A stretch of 64,000 bases of DNA from Acestrorhynchus altus. Lineage: Eukaryota; Chordata; Actinopteri; Characiformes; Acestrorhynchidae. The stretch is taken from the NCBI GenBank assembly GCA_034509495.1, contig CM067503.1:22009161-22073160 (forward strand), given 5' to 3'. Shown piece after piece: positions 1 to 13,902 of the stretch. The position numbers and the translations under genes were made by a program. Position 1 is the first letter of the stretch. The number at the start of each line of letters is the position of its first letter. A model generated the notes under the pieces. It had not been told where the DNA came from. It worked only from the letters and a program-made list of their open reading frames with translations, and ran no database searches.

Positions 1-540
1 GAGTAATTAATTGTGGAACATCATACTTTTATAAAATTTATAACTCCTGCTATTAAAATCCAATATAATAAAGCAGTTTTTGAACAAATAATTTCAAGTT
101 TTGGGCTGCTGTGACAAGCAGTATTAGAGATTGGCATGGATCGAAGAGGCAAAAAATGAAGACCGCCTCAATTTTTGAATTGATATATATATATATATAT
201 ATCATATATATATTATTCTCAACTTATAGACACCAATCTGCACCTTTTTTGTTCAGAAATCAATTTTTGTTTTCAATTTCAAGTGTCCACATTCAAATAT
301 AAGATTTAAGTAAGAAAAAAACGTTTGGCAGTTTTTGATAACCATCACATTCATCAATATATTAAACATCTGATACTATGGACATCAAGTAATTACATAT
401 TTAAGAAGCCAAAGGCCTTCTATAAATATATCATTATATGCCATGTGACTATCTTATGTAATTACTGTGTTATTACAAAAAAAGTGGCATTGACAAAAAA
501 GCACAAAGACACACAACTTGTGTAGCAAAGACTCAAATTT
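1..540. other. AT-rich intergenic DNA, no gene
   Basis: No gene is visible. The stretch is strongly AT-rich and holds an imperfect AT-dinucleotide tract at 183-213. The short open frames here have no family resemblance and run through simple sequence. Confidence 0.6.
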
Positions 541-648
541 TTAAAGGCCAAAAGAGTCTTCCAGCGCATGTTTGTTGCTCTGTCCATGTGTACATGCTCA
601 ACCTGCATGCATACTCTGACTGATCAGTGAGATGGGGTGGGACATTGA

Positions 649-671
649 TTTTTTTTTTTTTTTTTTTTTTT
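649..671. repeat. Homopolymer T tract
   Basis: An uninterrupted run of 23 T. It lies at the left edge of the segment that interrupts the R1 copy, so it may be the poly(A) tail of a minus-strand retro-insertion. That reading is an inference. Confidence 0.8.
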
Positions 672-1183
672 ACAATGAATGCATCACAAAGCATCTTTAC
701 AAAAATCCACACCTCTTTTAAGCCAGCTAGTGGGTGACAGTGACAAGGAAAAACTCCCTCAGACAGGGAGGAAGAAACCTTGACAGGAACCAAGGCTCAA
801 AAGGGGAACCCATCATCCTTTTGTCGAGACTGGATAGCACAGACATAAAGCACAAAACAACAAAGAGAGAGAGAAAAAAAAAAAACTACAGCTAAAGTGT
901 GAGCAGGCTGTGCATGGGTGAGTTTGAGTTTTGAGAGGATATGAGAGAGTAAGATACAAGCTCAGTATTAATATGAAAGTCCATGAAGGTTAAACAATCA
1001 TAAGCTGGCAGTGCAGTCTCTAATGTGGGTATCTCAGTACATGGGAAAGGAATAGCAAGAAAACAGAGGGAAGGATAAAAGGGTTAGGGAGGTTTAAGCA
1101 AATGTTAGGGAGGGGGAAATAGGTAGTAGAACCCAGCCATGAACAGACATGAAGCAACATGAGCCAGGCAGCAGGGACCCCTC

Positions 1184-1234
<51 letters not shown>

Positions 1235-1520
1235 CATTTAGAAGTATAGGCAATGCAGTGAAAAGCCTGTAAAGGAGGTGGTTTAGTAAGAACTGCAGTA
1301 ATGAACAGAAACAGTATTCAGTATAGCACAGAGCAATAACAGGATAGCCAGTAAATGGTATAACCAAAAGCCTGCATGAAGAGAATGTTTTCAATCAAGA
1401 TTTGAAGTCTGAGAGTGTGTCTAAGTCCCAAACAGTAACAGGAAGATTATTCAAGAGTTGCGGCGCTTTATAGGAGAATACTTGTCCCCCTGCAATGTTG
1501 TTTCTAATTCAATGAATTGT
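672..1520. repeat. Interspersed repeat inserted into R1 copy
   Basis: The blocks around 725-800 (AAGGAAAAACTCCCT, then GAAGAAACCTTGACAGGAACC) and 1430-1490 (ATTATTCAAGAGTTGCGGCGC, then TTTATAGGAGAA) resemble interspersed repeats I know from fish genomes, but I cannot name the family. The segment sits between two halves of R1 and begins next to a T tract. The open frames in it are chance frames. Confidence 0.5.
1186..1230. repeat. (GA)n microsatellite
   Basis: A perfect GA run of about 22 units inside the repeat segment that interrupts R1. Confidence 0.95.
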
Positions 1521-1899
1521 TTTTTTGGTTCTTTGTTTTTTTTTGTTTTTTTTTTGTTTTTTTTTTTTATTTGAACCACTTGCTTTTGAACAATTTATTA
1601 TTGTAACTATCCTTGTCTAATAATTAAAAACAATTATCAATATCTTTGCATTTTCTGCTAAAAAGCTCTATCAATTTTCAACAGGATGTCCAATATATAA
1701 AGTGTTATTTAGATCTTTATCAACAAAAAATTATTTAGCAGCAAAAAAAAATTCATTGTATCAGCAAGTAAATTCATACAAACATCTAAATTCTGTTACC
1801 CTTTACATTTCAAAAGAAGACAAATGTGAGTAGTCTAGGATCTCCTGAAAATAACAATATCTGTCAAGTGTGACTTTTCTCATTTTTGGGGGAATAAAT

Positions 1900-3960
1900 G
1901 TACATGAAACTTCAAAAATATCCCACATATTTTACTTTACTTTAAACACCTTTATTTCAATACAATTAAAATTCAGTTCATCATGGCAGGGGCCTTTAAC
2001 ATGCCTATGTCAGGTCTGTCTATATTGAAGTCATATTTTTGCATACACTTAACACACTGGATCCAGCTGCTAATAAAGGCCAGTGAGTGTGAGTGTGAAC
2101 TAATCCCTTCTGAAAACACTTGCCTGTGGTCCTCTATAATGAGAGCTTGCATTAAACATTGCAAAAAAGACAGAGGGGGCAAGTGAAGCAGACAATGAGT
2201 GACAGAAATAAATGGAGAGAGTGGACGAGCATGACTTGTGAGAGAGACAGAAAGACACAAATAGAGTTAGATAGAAAATGACAGTAATGAAGAAGTGAGA
2301 TATAAAGAGAGAGTGTGTGAAAGAGCAAGACAGAAAGTGGAAGATGAGGTGAGTGAGGCAGTAAGAGAAGGAGGAAGAGTGCTAGACAGAGACACCCCTG
2401 TTCTCTTTCATTTTTTTTCATTTGTCTTGCTGTTTTCCCAGCACAACTCTGTAGGTTGTTATGTTTTCCTGGTGCAGATTGTCCAGTGTTTATTGTCCTT
2501 TGGTTCTGTATTGCTCTAGTCTGTGTATTGGACAGATTCATCGCTCATCTTCACTGCATAAACACAACTGATTCAACCCAGAACATCACCTCTCCCCATT
2601 ACTATTCACAGCAGTGTTTCATTCCTTATTGTTGTTAAATAAATATTTATATTGTTTTCCTCAATAAATATTTCATATAGCACACTTTGTATTTTGTAGA
2701 ACATGTTCTGTATGAAGAATATAAGAATATCCTTCTTGCTCTTTATCTTGCACTCTTTTTCACTCCAACTTTATAATTTAATAAAATATATAACACAATA
2801 GTCTTGGTCCAAGAAGAATAATAGAATAATATTGACAGTAGAATTACTCCTAGTAATATTTGCACTTCAGTATTGTTGTAATATCATATTATTAATAACA
2901 ATATTATATAAAGAAATATTTCAGTAGAAATATTGTATTTTAATTAATATTAGCATCAATATTGTACTATATTACTAATAACTGTAATTGCAGGAAAAGG
3001 CCTGATAACCTTTTAACTATCAACATCCCCAGAGTGTTAAACAATCATCATTCACAGAGAAGTGATTGTGTGTTCTTTATAACAGAAAGATTACAAAAGA
3101 AAAAATATGGGCAAGTGAGAGAGCTCACATACCCACAGTACTGAGATCATATCTGTTCCACCAACTCATTAGGGGCACTCTATAGACCATTTAAAAATAT
3201 TCCAAGGAGGTATGAGATCACATTTAATTTCCATTCAATTTTACAGTTTTACACCTGTTCCTGCATTTCTATTGAAGAATTCCACTACTGAAAGCACAAT
3301 TGACAATGTCAAAGTTCTTGAGATTTGGTCATTAAAAAGTGTTTAAGTTGTTTTGTATGGTTCTAGTTTGGGTAACCTCAAAAGTCCTATCAATTGTAAA
3401 ATTCAGGCCCACAGAGCTGGCTCTATATTGAACTTGACTTCATCTCTATAAGTTGCAACTGTATTCACTCCCACTCACTACAACAACAGAAAGTTTCCTG
3501 TGTCAGAGTTTAATGATGTCCATCAAAACACCATGTGGAATTCCTGGCTTGTTTGTAGATTAAATGTTACCTTGCATTACTGCCCTCACTGCTCTTGTGC
3601 AAAGCTGAATCAAACTGCTATAAAGAACTCATGATGTTTTGCATGAATGTTTTCAAAGTTTTACATGTTTTAAATTGTCTTAAACAACTAAATAAATAAG
3701 ACTAACAATTCTATGTTCCACAGTATGCTTGACTTTTAGCTTATTAGTTCCTTTGTTACATGCTTCAGAACAGTAAAAGCTGGATGGTTTTCACCATTCT
3801 TCTTCAGGTCCATGAGAAGATGGGTTATGTCGATTTAATGGTAGAGCACTACCAGTGAATGGGGGAACAATGTGAATGATATGCAGGCCAAAGAACATGT
3901 AAATATGTACAAATATGAAACATGCAAAAACAGGGGCTATATTATTTAATGTTGTTACAT
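1900..3960. other. No gene; purine-rich and AT-rich blocks
   Basis: 2165-2392 is a degenerate purine-rich stretch (GAGA, AGAAAG and similar), which makes the opposite strand look like a Leu/Ser-rich protein. 2660-2990 is very AT-rich with the word AATATT recurring every 15-25 bases. The rest shows no domain or repeat I can name. Confidence 0.55.
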
Positions 3961-3969
3961 ATGTAGGGA

Positions 3970-4640
3970 ATAGCACTAGCAATGGAAACATATGACTCTG
4001 GGGACACAGAACCCTGGAAGAATAAGAACTCATTCATACAGGAATACAGGGTCATAAGAACATAGGTAGTGAGAACATACGATCATGGGAATATAAGGCC
4101 TTTTTAACATAGGCTCATGTGTATACAGAACACTGGATATAAATAACAAAGGAACCATATAGGACTGGGAACATATGGCTTTGCAAACATACCATCCTGG
4201 AAAGATAATGCAGTGAAACAGAGGTCCATGGAAACATTCAATCCTAGAAACAGAATCCTTGAGAACAAGAATATGTGAAATTATATACTAGACATCTAGA
4301 ACTCTAAAAACATAGGACCCAGACTACATAGAGCTCTTGGAATGCAAAGGCCTGGGGAAATATGACCTTAGGGACATAAGAGCCTGAGGAGAATAGCACC
4401 CTGGGAACATAGGGCCGTGGGGACACAAGGCCCTGGGAACATAAAATCCGGGGAATAGCAATAGCAATAGAAAATATTACCCTGGGAAAAAAGGGCGTTG
4501 GGAAAATGCATTGTGGAAACATAACACCCTTGGAACATAGGGCCATGGGTAAATAGGGCACTGGGAAAATACTGCTGTGAGACCTGCCCTTTGTTACACA
4601 GAGCTATGAACACATATCACAATGGGGAAAACAGCACTTA
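3970..4640. repeat. Degenerate 16-17 bp minisatellite
   Basis: Variants of CCTGGGAACATAGGGC recur through the stretch, most clearly at 4380-4580 where units follow each other at 16-17 base spacing. Upstream units are more diverged and partly lost. The minus-strand frames at 4304-4613 read as a repeating Phe/Pro/Val pattern because of the unit and are not a protein. Confidence 0.75.
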
Positions 4641-5762
<1,122 letters not shown>

Positions 5763-7524
5763 TTTCGCCCTCACTCACTACACTGCCTATTATTTGTGTC
5801 GTAATAAGTTTAACTGTAACTTGGCAGACTAATCTGAACTGCTATTTAATGCATCCATAGCCTCCTTCCTAACCTTAACCTGAAATCTGCAGGTGCTCAT
5901 AATTGGTTCAACCTTAGTAAAACTGGAAGGAAGTGGGAAATGGCTTTGCCAAGGTCCCTTTGCCCCAGAGATAGACTAATGGCCAAAACTATCATCTCAG
6001 CAGCATTGCCTGTAATGCTTTGCTGTACTGTACTGGCCACCTGACAATACAACATGACAGAAAGTATACCGTATTGTGGAAAAGCAGCTGTAGTTGTCTA
6101 TCTGCTAAAGCTGCATGAAGACAATATGAGTGAAAAAGAAGTTTTAAACAGTTATATACTTTGTTTCATTTGTTTCCGCAGCTTGTTACTTATAACATTA
6201 GCATGGTACATCTACAGTATCTGTTTATTAATGAACTAATTAATTTAAGTGGCAGTCATTAAGATTCCTTTTTAATTGAAAACAGTAGTATTCCTCTGTG
6301 GGGAGTAGAGATGGGTACTCGAGTTAGTGACATCTGGACAGCCATCGTTCCAGCTACCATAGCTTACCTGGGCTTCATATACACTATAATTATGTCCAAA
6401 TTATTTTGGACACCTCTTATAACAAATGCATTTAGTTACTTTAAGTTGCACCCATTGCTGACACAGCTTGTCATGTCACTGTTGAGAAGCACTGCCAACA
6501 GAATAGGACTCTTTGGAGCAGATAACCATACACTCTGTGGCACCATGCCTAATGCCAGTGTATATGTATTTCTGTATATTTTGTGTATGTTAACTTTAGA
6601 TTTCACTTGGACTCTAGCCTAAAGACTTGTGACTTCATTTGGACTTTTTTTGACTTGTGAACATCTCTGGATGGGAAGGAACAAAATAATCTATTCATGG
6701 TACAGTGTGCTAGTGCAATCATCCCAGCAGCATCTAAGATTAATTAGAAAAACGTTTGGTTTGTTAGGTTTTTACAGGAGATTTTTCTGGCCATGTCATG
6801 CCATTACATACACACACCATCTCTGAAAGGATTCAAAACAGCTGCCAGATCCAGAGCAGCTGTGGCACTGCTAATGGCACACAAACTTAGTCTTCATCTG
6901 TTCATTCACTCATAGAACTGAAGAGAGCTGTTTATTTATATTTCTAACTACTAGAAAGCAAGAAAGTTAAATGATCTCTGTGCTCCTATTACCTGCCATT
7001 TTCAAGGGCGATGTAGATTTTTGATTTTGAAATGTAATGAAGGCCCTATCTGCTCCCCAGCAATGGACACTGCAGTGCCCCTGAGCCCGAGGACAGAGGC
7101 AGCATGTGTTCTGCTGTGCTGGAGATTATGGTGGCCTTTGCTTTGTGTTGATTCAGCACATTGGTAACCCCCTGCGGAGCAGCATTTGAGCTCCCCGTAC
7201 GGCCACTGTTATCAGATTTGTGGTGCCAGTGGCCTCTTGCACTCTATACCACTGTTTCATCCCAGCATAATTTCTCAACGTCAGACTTTCTGCACTGTTG
7301 AACTTCTCAGCTCTGCTTCACTCTTGACTCTTTAACTGAGCAATTGCAGACGCAATGTTGGGCTCCCTTGGCCTTTATCATGCCTGGCAAGACAATGACT
7401 GGCTTCAGTTACTGAGCCAGCAGTATAGCAACATACAGGACATCTATGTAGCATCTAGGAATATCAGTACAAAGAGTTGGTCTAAAAATGATGATGAGTG
7501 AATTCTGTGGTTTGCTATTAAAGG
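5763..7524. other. No gene recognised
   Basis: The frame at 6311-6622 (103 codons) has no recognisable motif, no flanking splice sites and ordinary AT-rich composition. I treat it as chance. No repeat is evident. Confidence 0.5.
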
Positions 7525-7722
7525 GACCATGTCCTACATTGTCCATTAAAAAACATGCAACTCCAAAATAGCAACTTTACAGGAGAAAATAAAAATGCTC
7601 TTAATTTTTAATGGGCATTCAGGTAGGATAAGAGTTTATTTTAGGTAGACCATTTTGTATTGGTCTATTCACCCAGAATTATTAACACAACGTTAAGACC
7701 AGCTACAATGTTTGGAGAAAAC
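7525..7722 (-). repeat. Dispersed repeat family R2, inverted copy
   Basis: On the minus strand, AATTCTGGGTGAATAGACCA at 7657-7680 and CTCCTGTAAAGTTGCTATTT near 7567-7586 match the plus-strand copies at 29.5 and 40.7 kb in the same order and spacing. The copy is about 200 bp with no coding capacity. The class is unknown; SINE or MITE origin are both possible. Confidence 0.7.
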
Positions 7723-9477
7723 TTAAAAATGACAAAAATGTATACATTTTTTTACTGAACAGTGATATATTTTATTTCATGAGGTCATGGGTTTATGTAC
7801 CAATCTCACAAAACTGTTCTCATTGGTTGCCTGTGTTGTAATTCATCCAATGTGGGCTGAAACACCTCTTATAACTTCAGTGTGAATGGGTCGGGATAAA
7901 CTGCTGTGTGCTGAACATCTCAGATATATGTAAATAACCTGCTTTTGGTGATATAAAAAAAACAGTAGAGAAGGAAAGAAAGAGAGAAAATGGCTGCAAA
8001 TGTGAAGACAGCTTTTTTTTGCCACTGGCATTGTCTTTAAGCACCTGTTATTTAATGCTTCTTTATTGGTGTTGGAATCAGCAATCCATTAGTGTTGCTC
8101 TTAGTGATGTGAAAACAGAATGAAAGAAGGAGAAGGAGAGGAAGCAAGAGTGTAGGTGTGGGAGAATGGATGTATGTTTCTTTTTCCAACCCCAAGGCCT
8201 TACCATCAGGTTGCTCTCTGGTGGATAATACCCATCTATATCTCCAGCACAGACTGCCGCACTGCAGTTTAAAGCAATAGTTCAGTCAAATGTACATTGT
8301 TTACACTCTTTTTCAACGCACAGCCAATCTGCCTTAAGTTTTGCACTGGAGAGACAAGGCTAATGGAACTATGTAGGTAAAACGTCACATACTTTATACC
8401 CCACCACTTAGCATCATACAACATGCCTAAATCATCATACATGGTCATACCTCATCATACATCATACCTCAAGCAAGTGCATTTGTTCCACTGTGATGGA
8501 CATAGTGTACCATAATGGATACCAGAATAGTGAATTCAGAATTAAAAGACAGCTGTCTTAAAGTGCTAATTGAATACTCGACTACCCATGCACATCTGTA
8601 GTGTCAGAAACCACACTTGTAGGTGTATTTGAAATTACACTGTGGAGGAAAGAATGTCATAATTCAAACATGTAGTTTGCTAATTAGTGCAATTTGTCCA
8701 GCTGCAAAGACTAATGAAGCAAACTTCATGTCTGGATACAGTTGTCTTGAATGGAGTACTCAACAGGAGCCGAGTCTTCAGCAAACTATTACTTTAAAGC
8801 AAACCCTCCTCACTGCAGTCAGCAGATGACAAGCAGTCCATGCATTGTCAACACACTCAGACACATGGGGCTCCTCTTAATGAATTTCACAAGTTACAGG
8901 ATGATTGGAGACAGTGCAGTTCATCGTGTTATGAAGCAATCCTAACAGGTTCTAATTGCTCCCACAAGCACAGTTAAGGTTTGATTGCCAAGCACTGCTG
9001 CATCCTTTCTTTCTGTTTGTCCTTGTTCTAAATGAACTAAGGTACATACTTTATTACATTAGTTTCATTAAATGTCTTCAGATTCAGCATAAAAGGGCAT
9101 TCTGAGGTGATCTTGTCTAGAAAAGACTGTGTTAAGGATTGCTAGATGTGTACTCTTTAATTGTTATCGTGCAAAAGACAGGTCAGTTGTAGAATTGGTT
9201 TCTTACACTTACCACTGCTTCTCAGATTTAGAGTATTCTAAAACATAATCTCCTACTGTGGCCTTACTGATGGCCTACAGATGGCCTTTCTGAATGAGCA
9301 AGCATAATGACAAAAACGCAGGAATAAAGAAACAGAAATACTTGAGATGCAGAGAAATGCATGAAATATTAATCTTGGTTTGGACATTAGATAAAGAAAT
9401 CAAAAGGCTAAATTGCAGAAGTCCAGAACCTATGTGACTTTAGCTTAGTTAGCTAGCTATCTAAATTAGACAGTTTG
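7723..9477. other. No gene recognised
   Basis: A small degenerate direct repeat of CATCATAC words lies at about 8410-8470. Otherwise I see no repeat, domain or regulatory signature. Confidence 0.5.
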
Positions 9478-9575
9478 TGCATGCGCTCAGTCATTATCTT
9501 ATCTGCTTCTTCCTGAACAGGGTCATGGGTGATCCAGACTCCACCTGGAGTCATCGGGTGCCTTGGACAGGTACA
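9478..9575 (+). repeat. Fragment of widespread fish interspersed repeat
   Basis: The string TCATTATCTTATCTGCTTCT, then CTGAACAGGGTCATGGGTGA, is a diverged form of the fish repeat that starts with CATCCATC, TTCTATACC, GCTTATCC and GGTCGCGG. A longer copy is at 17482-17735. Only the first part is kept here. Confidence 0.5.
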
Positions 9576-9684
9576 CATATCATAACAAACTACAAAAAAA
9601 TAAAAAATAAAAACAACTTAGAAAACTTCTAAAATTGTTTCCAAATTGACAAAGGAGACTCCGAGTGTGGTAAACTCTCACTAT

Positions 9685-10350
9685 TCACATGTACAGTCAT
9701 GGCCAAAAATTGATTTTTACAAAGTTTGCTTCCTCCGCAGTGTTGGTCCTTCTTCTTTAAGTCTTCTGCAATTCACCATAGCATGCTGGATATCAGCTTC
9801 TGGTCAAAACCTTAAGTGATGTCAACTCAATCTTGCCTAATTGGTGCTTGGAGTTGATCAGTTTCTGGGTTTTTTTTTGTCCATCCTCTTTTTGAGGACT
9901 GACCACAGATTCTCAATGGGATTGAGATCAGGAGACTTTCCTGGCTATGGATCCAAAATTTTAATGTTTTGTTCACCGAACCACTTTGTTATCATTTTGC
10001 CTTGTGACATGGTGCTCCATCGTGCTAGAAAAACCATTGTTCATCTAAAATTGCTCCTGGGTCATTGGGAGAAGTTGCTCATGGAGGAAGGCTTTGATAC
10101 CATTCCTTATTCATGGCAGTGTTCTTAGGCACATTTTTGAGTGAACCCACTCCCCTGGATGCGAAGCTACCCCACACAACAGGTCTCAGGATGCTTCACT
10201 GTTGGCATCACACAGGGCTGAGGGTAATGGTCACCTTTTCTTCTCTGGACAGTCATTTTTCCAGCTGTCCCAAACAGTCTGAGGGGGCTTCATCAGAGAA
10301 AATAAATTTACTTATATATTATATTTACCATATACTTACTGCAGAATGTC
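9685..10350 (-). mobile_element. Tc1-like transposon remnant, 3' part of transposase
   Basis: Near 9689 the sequence GTCATGGCCAAAA matches the terminal repeat of a common fish Tc1 family. On the minus strand 9895-9960 translates to SPDLNPIENLWSVL, the conserved block with the third catalytic acid (E) of Tc1/mariner DD34E transposases; an in-frame TAG sits a few codons before it. The plus-strand frames 9841-10364 are its antisense shadows. The element breaks off near 10350, so the N-terminal DNA-binding half and other terminus are missing. It is non-functional. Confidence 0.85.
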
Positions 10351-10896
10351 AGTGCTTTTTATAATAATGTACATTTTTTAGGCTTACTAAATAATTATTA
10401 AAAACCCTTATTTTTTAATTGTTTATGCTACAGATGGCTAGCTTCTTAATGTGTGATCACATACAAAATTTGTATTCAAGTTCATATTTCGAAGGAATTA
10501 ACATGTTCATAGCTGTTCAAACATATGCAATCACTCACTCGAACTATGACAGCTGAGCCATGAAGTCACTGGTGTAGGTGGCTGTCACAGATAAGTTTAT
10601 TTCCAGTCCAGTCCAGGCCAGAGTACACCCTGTACCCATCTGTTGATGTTCAGTTTATATCAGCTGCATGTCATTTCTGACTGCAGAGCTACTCTTGCTC
10701 TTGCTGGAGAGCTGCTCTGTGGTCAAAAACTGACCATTGATAGAGTGGGGCTGACAAATTGTGCAGCAACAGATGGAAGATTGTTTTTTTTTTAGTTGCA
10801 TCTAATATATGCTGCACTACAAATTGTCACTGTAGCACATGAAACATGGATCCAGTAAAGCAGAATAATTAATTTATACAGATGCACAGCAACTAA

Positions 10897-10939
<43 letters not shown>

Positions 10940-11159
10940 ATATTTACAGCTTTGTTAAAATAAACAAACAAGTGAACAAATAAACAACAACTAATAAAGT
11001 AAGTAGATGGACATTCAAACTGATACAGACATACAGACTAGCATTAGACTGAAATTAGTTTATTTAGAATGCTTCTGTTGTTCAATACCATATCAGAAAT
11101 ATGGGTTAGGCCTATTTTATTATGGTATTATATTATAGTTTGAAGCATTACAGTGAGGA
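10351..11159. other. No gene; short tetranucleotide array inside
   Basis: Ordinary AT-rich DNA. The part at 10690-10780 has faint resemblance to the repeat at 44.6 kb (GTGCAGCAACAGATG), too weak to call. Confidence 0.45.
10895..10941. repeat. (TAAA)n microsatellite
   Basis: About 12 perfect TAAA units. Confidence 0.95.
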
Positions 11160-11400
11160 TCTGATTCCATTCAGTGTCAAAAGCATCAGTGACATCTGGA
11201 TGTTTGATGATCCCCATCCCACCTCATCTCCAACTCTGCATCTCATCCCAAAAGAATTGGATAGTCATTCCAGAGAACACAGATCTGCTGCTCCACAGCT
11301 AAAATCTTGGGGCTTTATACCCCTTTATCCCATTCCTGGCATATCTAACCCAGAGACTCATATTCTTTTGGCAATACAGTGACACGAGTGCTGTGTGTGC
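11160..11400 (-). mobile_element. Decayed Tc1-like transposon fragment
   Basis: The block at 11258-11320 (TCATTCCAGAGAACACAGAT, then CTGCTGCTCCACAGC and GGGGCTTTATACCCC) matches the antisense of a Tc1 transposase family also seen at 24.3 and 63.0 kb. It is an internally deleted, frame-broken piece without clear termini. The plus frame 11122-11382 is an antisense shadow. Confidence 0.6.
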
Positions 11401-11436
11401 ATTTGCACATCTGTGTCAGCAACACACATATATGTA

Positions 11437-12592
11437 CATACAGACGAAATAAGTACTGAACATGTCACCAGTTTACATATTTCTGAAGGTGCAATTGACC
11501 AGATGTCAGTAACAGCACATCCAATTCAGACATGCAAAGAAATCAAACAATAGATATCCATAAATTATGTGTAATACGAAATGACAGAAAAAGTATTGGA
11601 ACACATGAAGAAAAAGAGGTGCAAAAAGCCAGGGAAAATCATGACACCAACTGAAATCCTTTAGTAACTAGAAAAAAATCCAACACTTTGTGGCTTTTAT
11701 AATTTTACAAATTAATATCAACTGGTTCAAATGATGGCCTATGAAAAGGTGTCTCATTACCAAGGTACCACACATGATCTCATGCTGGGTAAAACCAGAG
11801 AACTCTCTCAAGACCTTTGCAATCTTAATGTTGCAAAACTTACTGATGGAATTAATTACAGAATTTCTAAGCTACTGAAGGGTCCAGTGAGCACTTTTGG
11901 GGCCATAATCCAGAACTGGAAAGAACATAATTTCATCATAAACCAGCCATGACCAGGTGCTCCCCGCAAGATTTAAGACAGAGGAATTAAAAGAAATATC
12001 TGAAGAGTTGTCCAAGAGCCAGGGACCATCTGTGGAGAGCTACAGAAAGACCTGGAATCAGCAAGTACAATTGTTTCAAAGAAAACAATAAGTAATGCAT
12101 TCGACTGCCATGGCCTGTATGTACGTTCACCACACAAGACTGGGATAATATAGTCTGGTCAAATCAAAACTCCAAAACTATACTCTTTAGATGCCATAAT
12201 ACACAACATGTTTCCCCAAAAACACCACACCAACAGTGAAGTTTGGAGGTCAGAAAAGCATGGTGTGGGGCTGTTTTTCAGCATATGAGACTGGCATGCA
12301 TCATTTAATTCAAGGATGGATGAATGCTCAAATGTACCATGACTGGCCCAGCCAATCACCTGACCTGAATCCAACTGAAAATCTATGGAAGGAACTAAAG
12401 GTCAGAGTTCATAGAAAGAGCCCACAAAACCTTCAGAATTTGAGCAATGCATGCAACTAGTTTCTCTATACAGAAGGTGTCCTGAATGATCATCACCAAC
12501 AAAGGCTTTAGTACAAAGTATTAAATAAATTACTCTTTTTACAGTGTCATTTATAATTATTACACATAATTTATGGATATCTAAGCATAAGC
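11437..12592 (+). mobile_element. Internally deleted Tc1-like transposon
   Basis: The left end GAAATAAGTACTGAACATGT starts a typical Tc1 terminus. An N-terminal piece at 11731-11952 keeps the helix-turn-helix region (KTRELSQDL, then VSTFGAII). A C-terminal piece at 12236-12460 keeps MVWGCFSAY and SPDLNPTENLWKEL, the block with the last catalytic glutamate. The middle, including the first two catalytic aspartates, is deleted near 12145. Stops and frameshifts separate the pieces. The right terminus cannot be seen: the sequence runs into an AT/GT microsatellite. The element cannot move. Confidence 0.9.

Positions 12593-12660
<68 letters not shown>
12593..12660. repeat. (AT)n(GT)n compound microsatellite
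   Basis: About 8 AT units followed by 26 GT units, placed where the right terminus of the preceding Tc1 element should be. Confidence 0.95.
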
Positions 12661-12662
<2 letters not shown>

Positions 12663-13076
12663 CATATTTTCCCAATATGTTGAGTAAATAATTTTGTTGC
12701 TGTTGTATTTTTTATAATAATAATGTAATAATAATAATAATATATAATGTGCACGCGTTCTAATAATGTAGAACTTAACACAGAGGTTCATATGTTCACA
12801 TGTCTTTCAATACTACAGTTTCTTTAGATGTTTTCAAACTGTTTTCAAACCACAAATTCATTTATGAATGTATTATGAGACTAAATCCATCCAATATAAC
12901 AGCATTTGGTACCTGACTGCAACCTCAACCTCATCTTTGGAAGCAAAAACTGTTTTTGTGAGGCATCACTTCTTTTATGAGAAAATGTGCATCAAGGGAT
13001 TCATTGAACTCCTTTATGATTTGACTCGGCTACTGAACCACAAAGTGTAAGTCAATTTTCTTTTGTTTTTCATTCA

Positions 13077-13122
<46 letters not shown>

Positions 13123-13609
13123 ACACACACACACACGCATTGTCATAATTGTGTGAATTTTACAGTAATATTAACATTAGATGAAACGTTGGTTGAAACA
13201 TAATTAATTGTGTTTTTGTAATGACTACTGACCCACACCAAATAATGGAAAACTGACAAAACTATACTGCAAGAAATACATATACACAAACTTGAAATAA
13301 TGATAAAAAATATATTTTTGAGATTTTGTACAATGTCTTAAAATGTCTTGAAGCAGTAATCAAGTGTTCAAGTTTTTCATCCATGCTCATTGCATCAGGT
13401 GTGATGCAATTTCCATAGACAAATATGGGTTTTTATCAAGTCTGTTGATAGAAGTTTAACTCTGCTAGAGCTGCACCAGTCAACTGTAAGTGCTGTCTTA
13501 GAGTTGGAGTGGTATAAAACCCAAGGTGCCCGGACTCAGCAGAAGTAGCAGAAGAAATGTGTTCTAAGAATGACTAATCACATTTCACTATTTGGAGTTT
13601 GGAGGGCTG
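12661..13609. other. No gene; contains TC/CA tract
   Basis: 13080-13137 is a TC run with one interruption followed by a short CA run. Otherwise there is nothing recognisable. Confidence 0.55.
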
Positions 13610-13828
13610 AATCTGCATTCAGTGGTGGAGTCAGAAAATTTTCCTGGGGGGGGGAGGTCAGGCTGAAACCCTTGCTCATAAAGGGGTGGCATAGAAACTG
13701 ATGCCTTATAAGGGGGGTTGCTATGGATCCAGTAGTGTTGGCCACTTACTCATTTATCTTTACAGGCATTGAGTGCCAAGTACAATTACACAGACCTGCT
13801 GATATGTTTTGAACATGTATTCCTTAAC

Positions 13829-13902
<74 letters not shown>

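Larger units (their letters stand above)
560..1890 (-). repeat. Dispersed repeat family R1, inverted copy split by an insertion
   Basis: Read on the minus strand, 1805-1890 matches 19170-19250 and 57665-57745 (shared core GATCCTAGACTACTC and surroundings). 1690-1760 matches 57830-57870 (core ATCCTGTTG). 580-660 matches 58040-58110 (core CTGATCAGTCAGAGT, then GCATGCAGGTTGAGAATGTACA). The order of blocks agrees with the plus-strand copies, but the spacing is about 0.8 kb larger, so the copy is interrupted. I see no coding capacity and cannot assign a class. Confidence 0.6.

Noticed and set aside
4304..4613. Overlapping minus-strand Phe/Pro-rich frames
   Set aside because: Products of the degenerate 16-17 bp minisatellite.
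6311..6622. 103-codon frame with hydrophobic stretches
   Set aside because: No splice context, promoter, family resemblance or repeat link; expected by chance in 64 kb of six-frame sequence.
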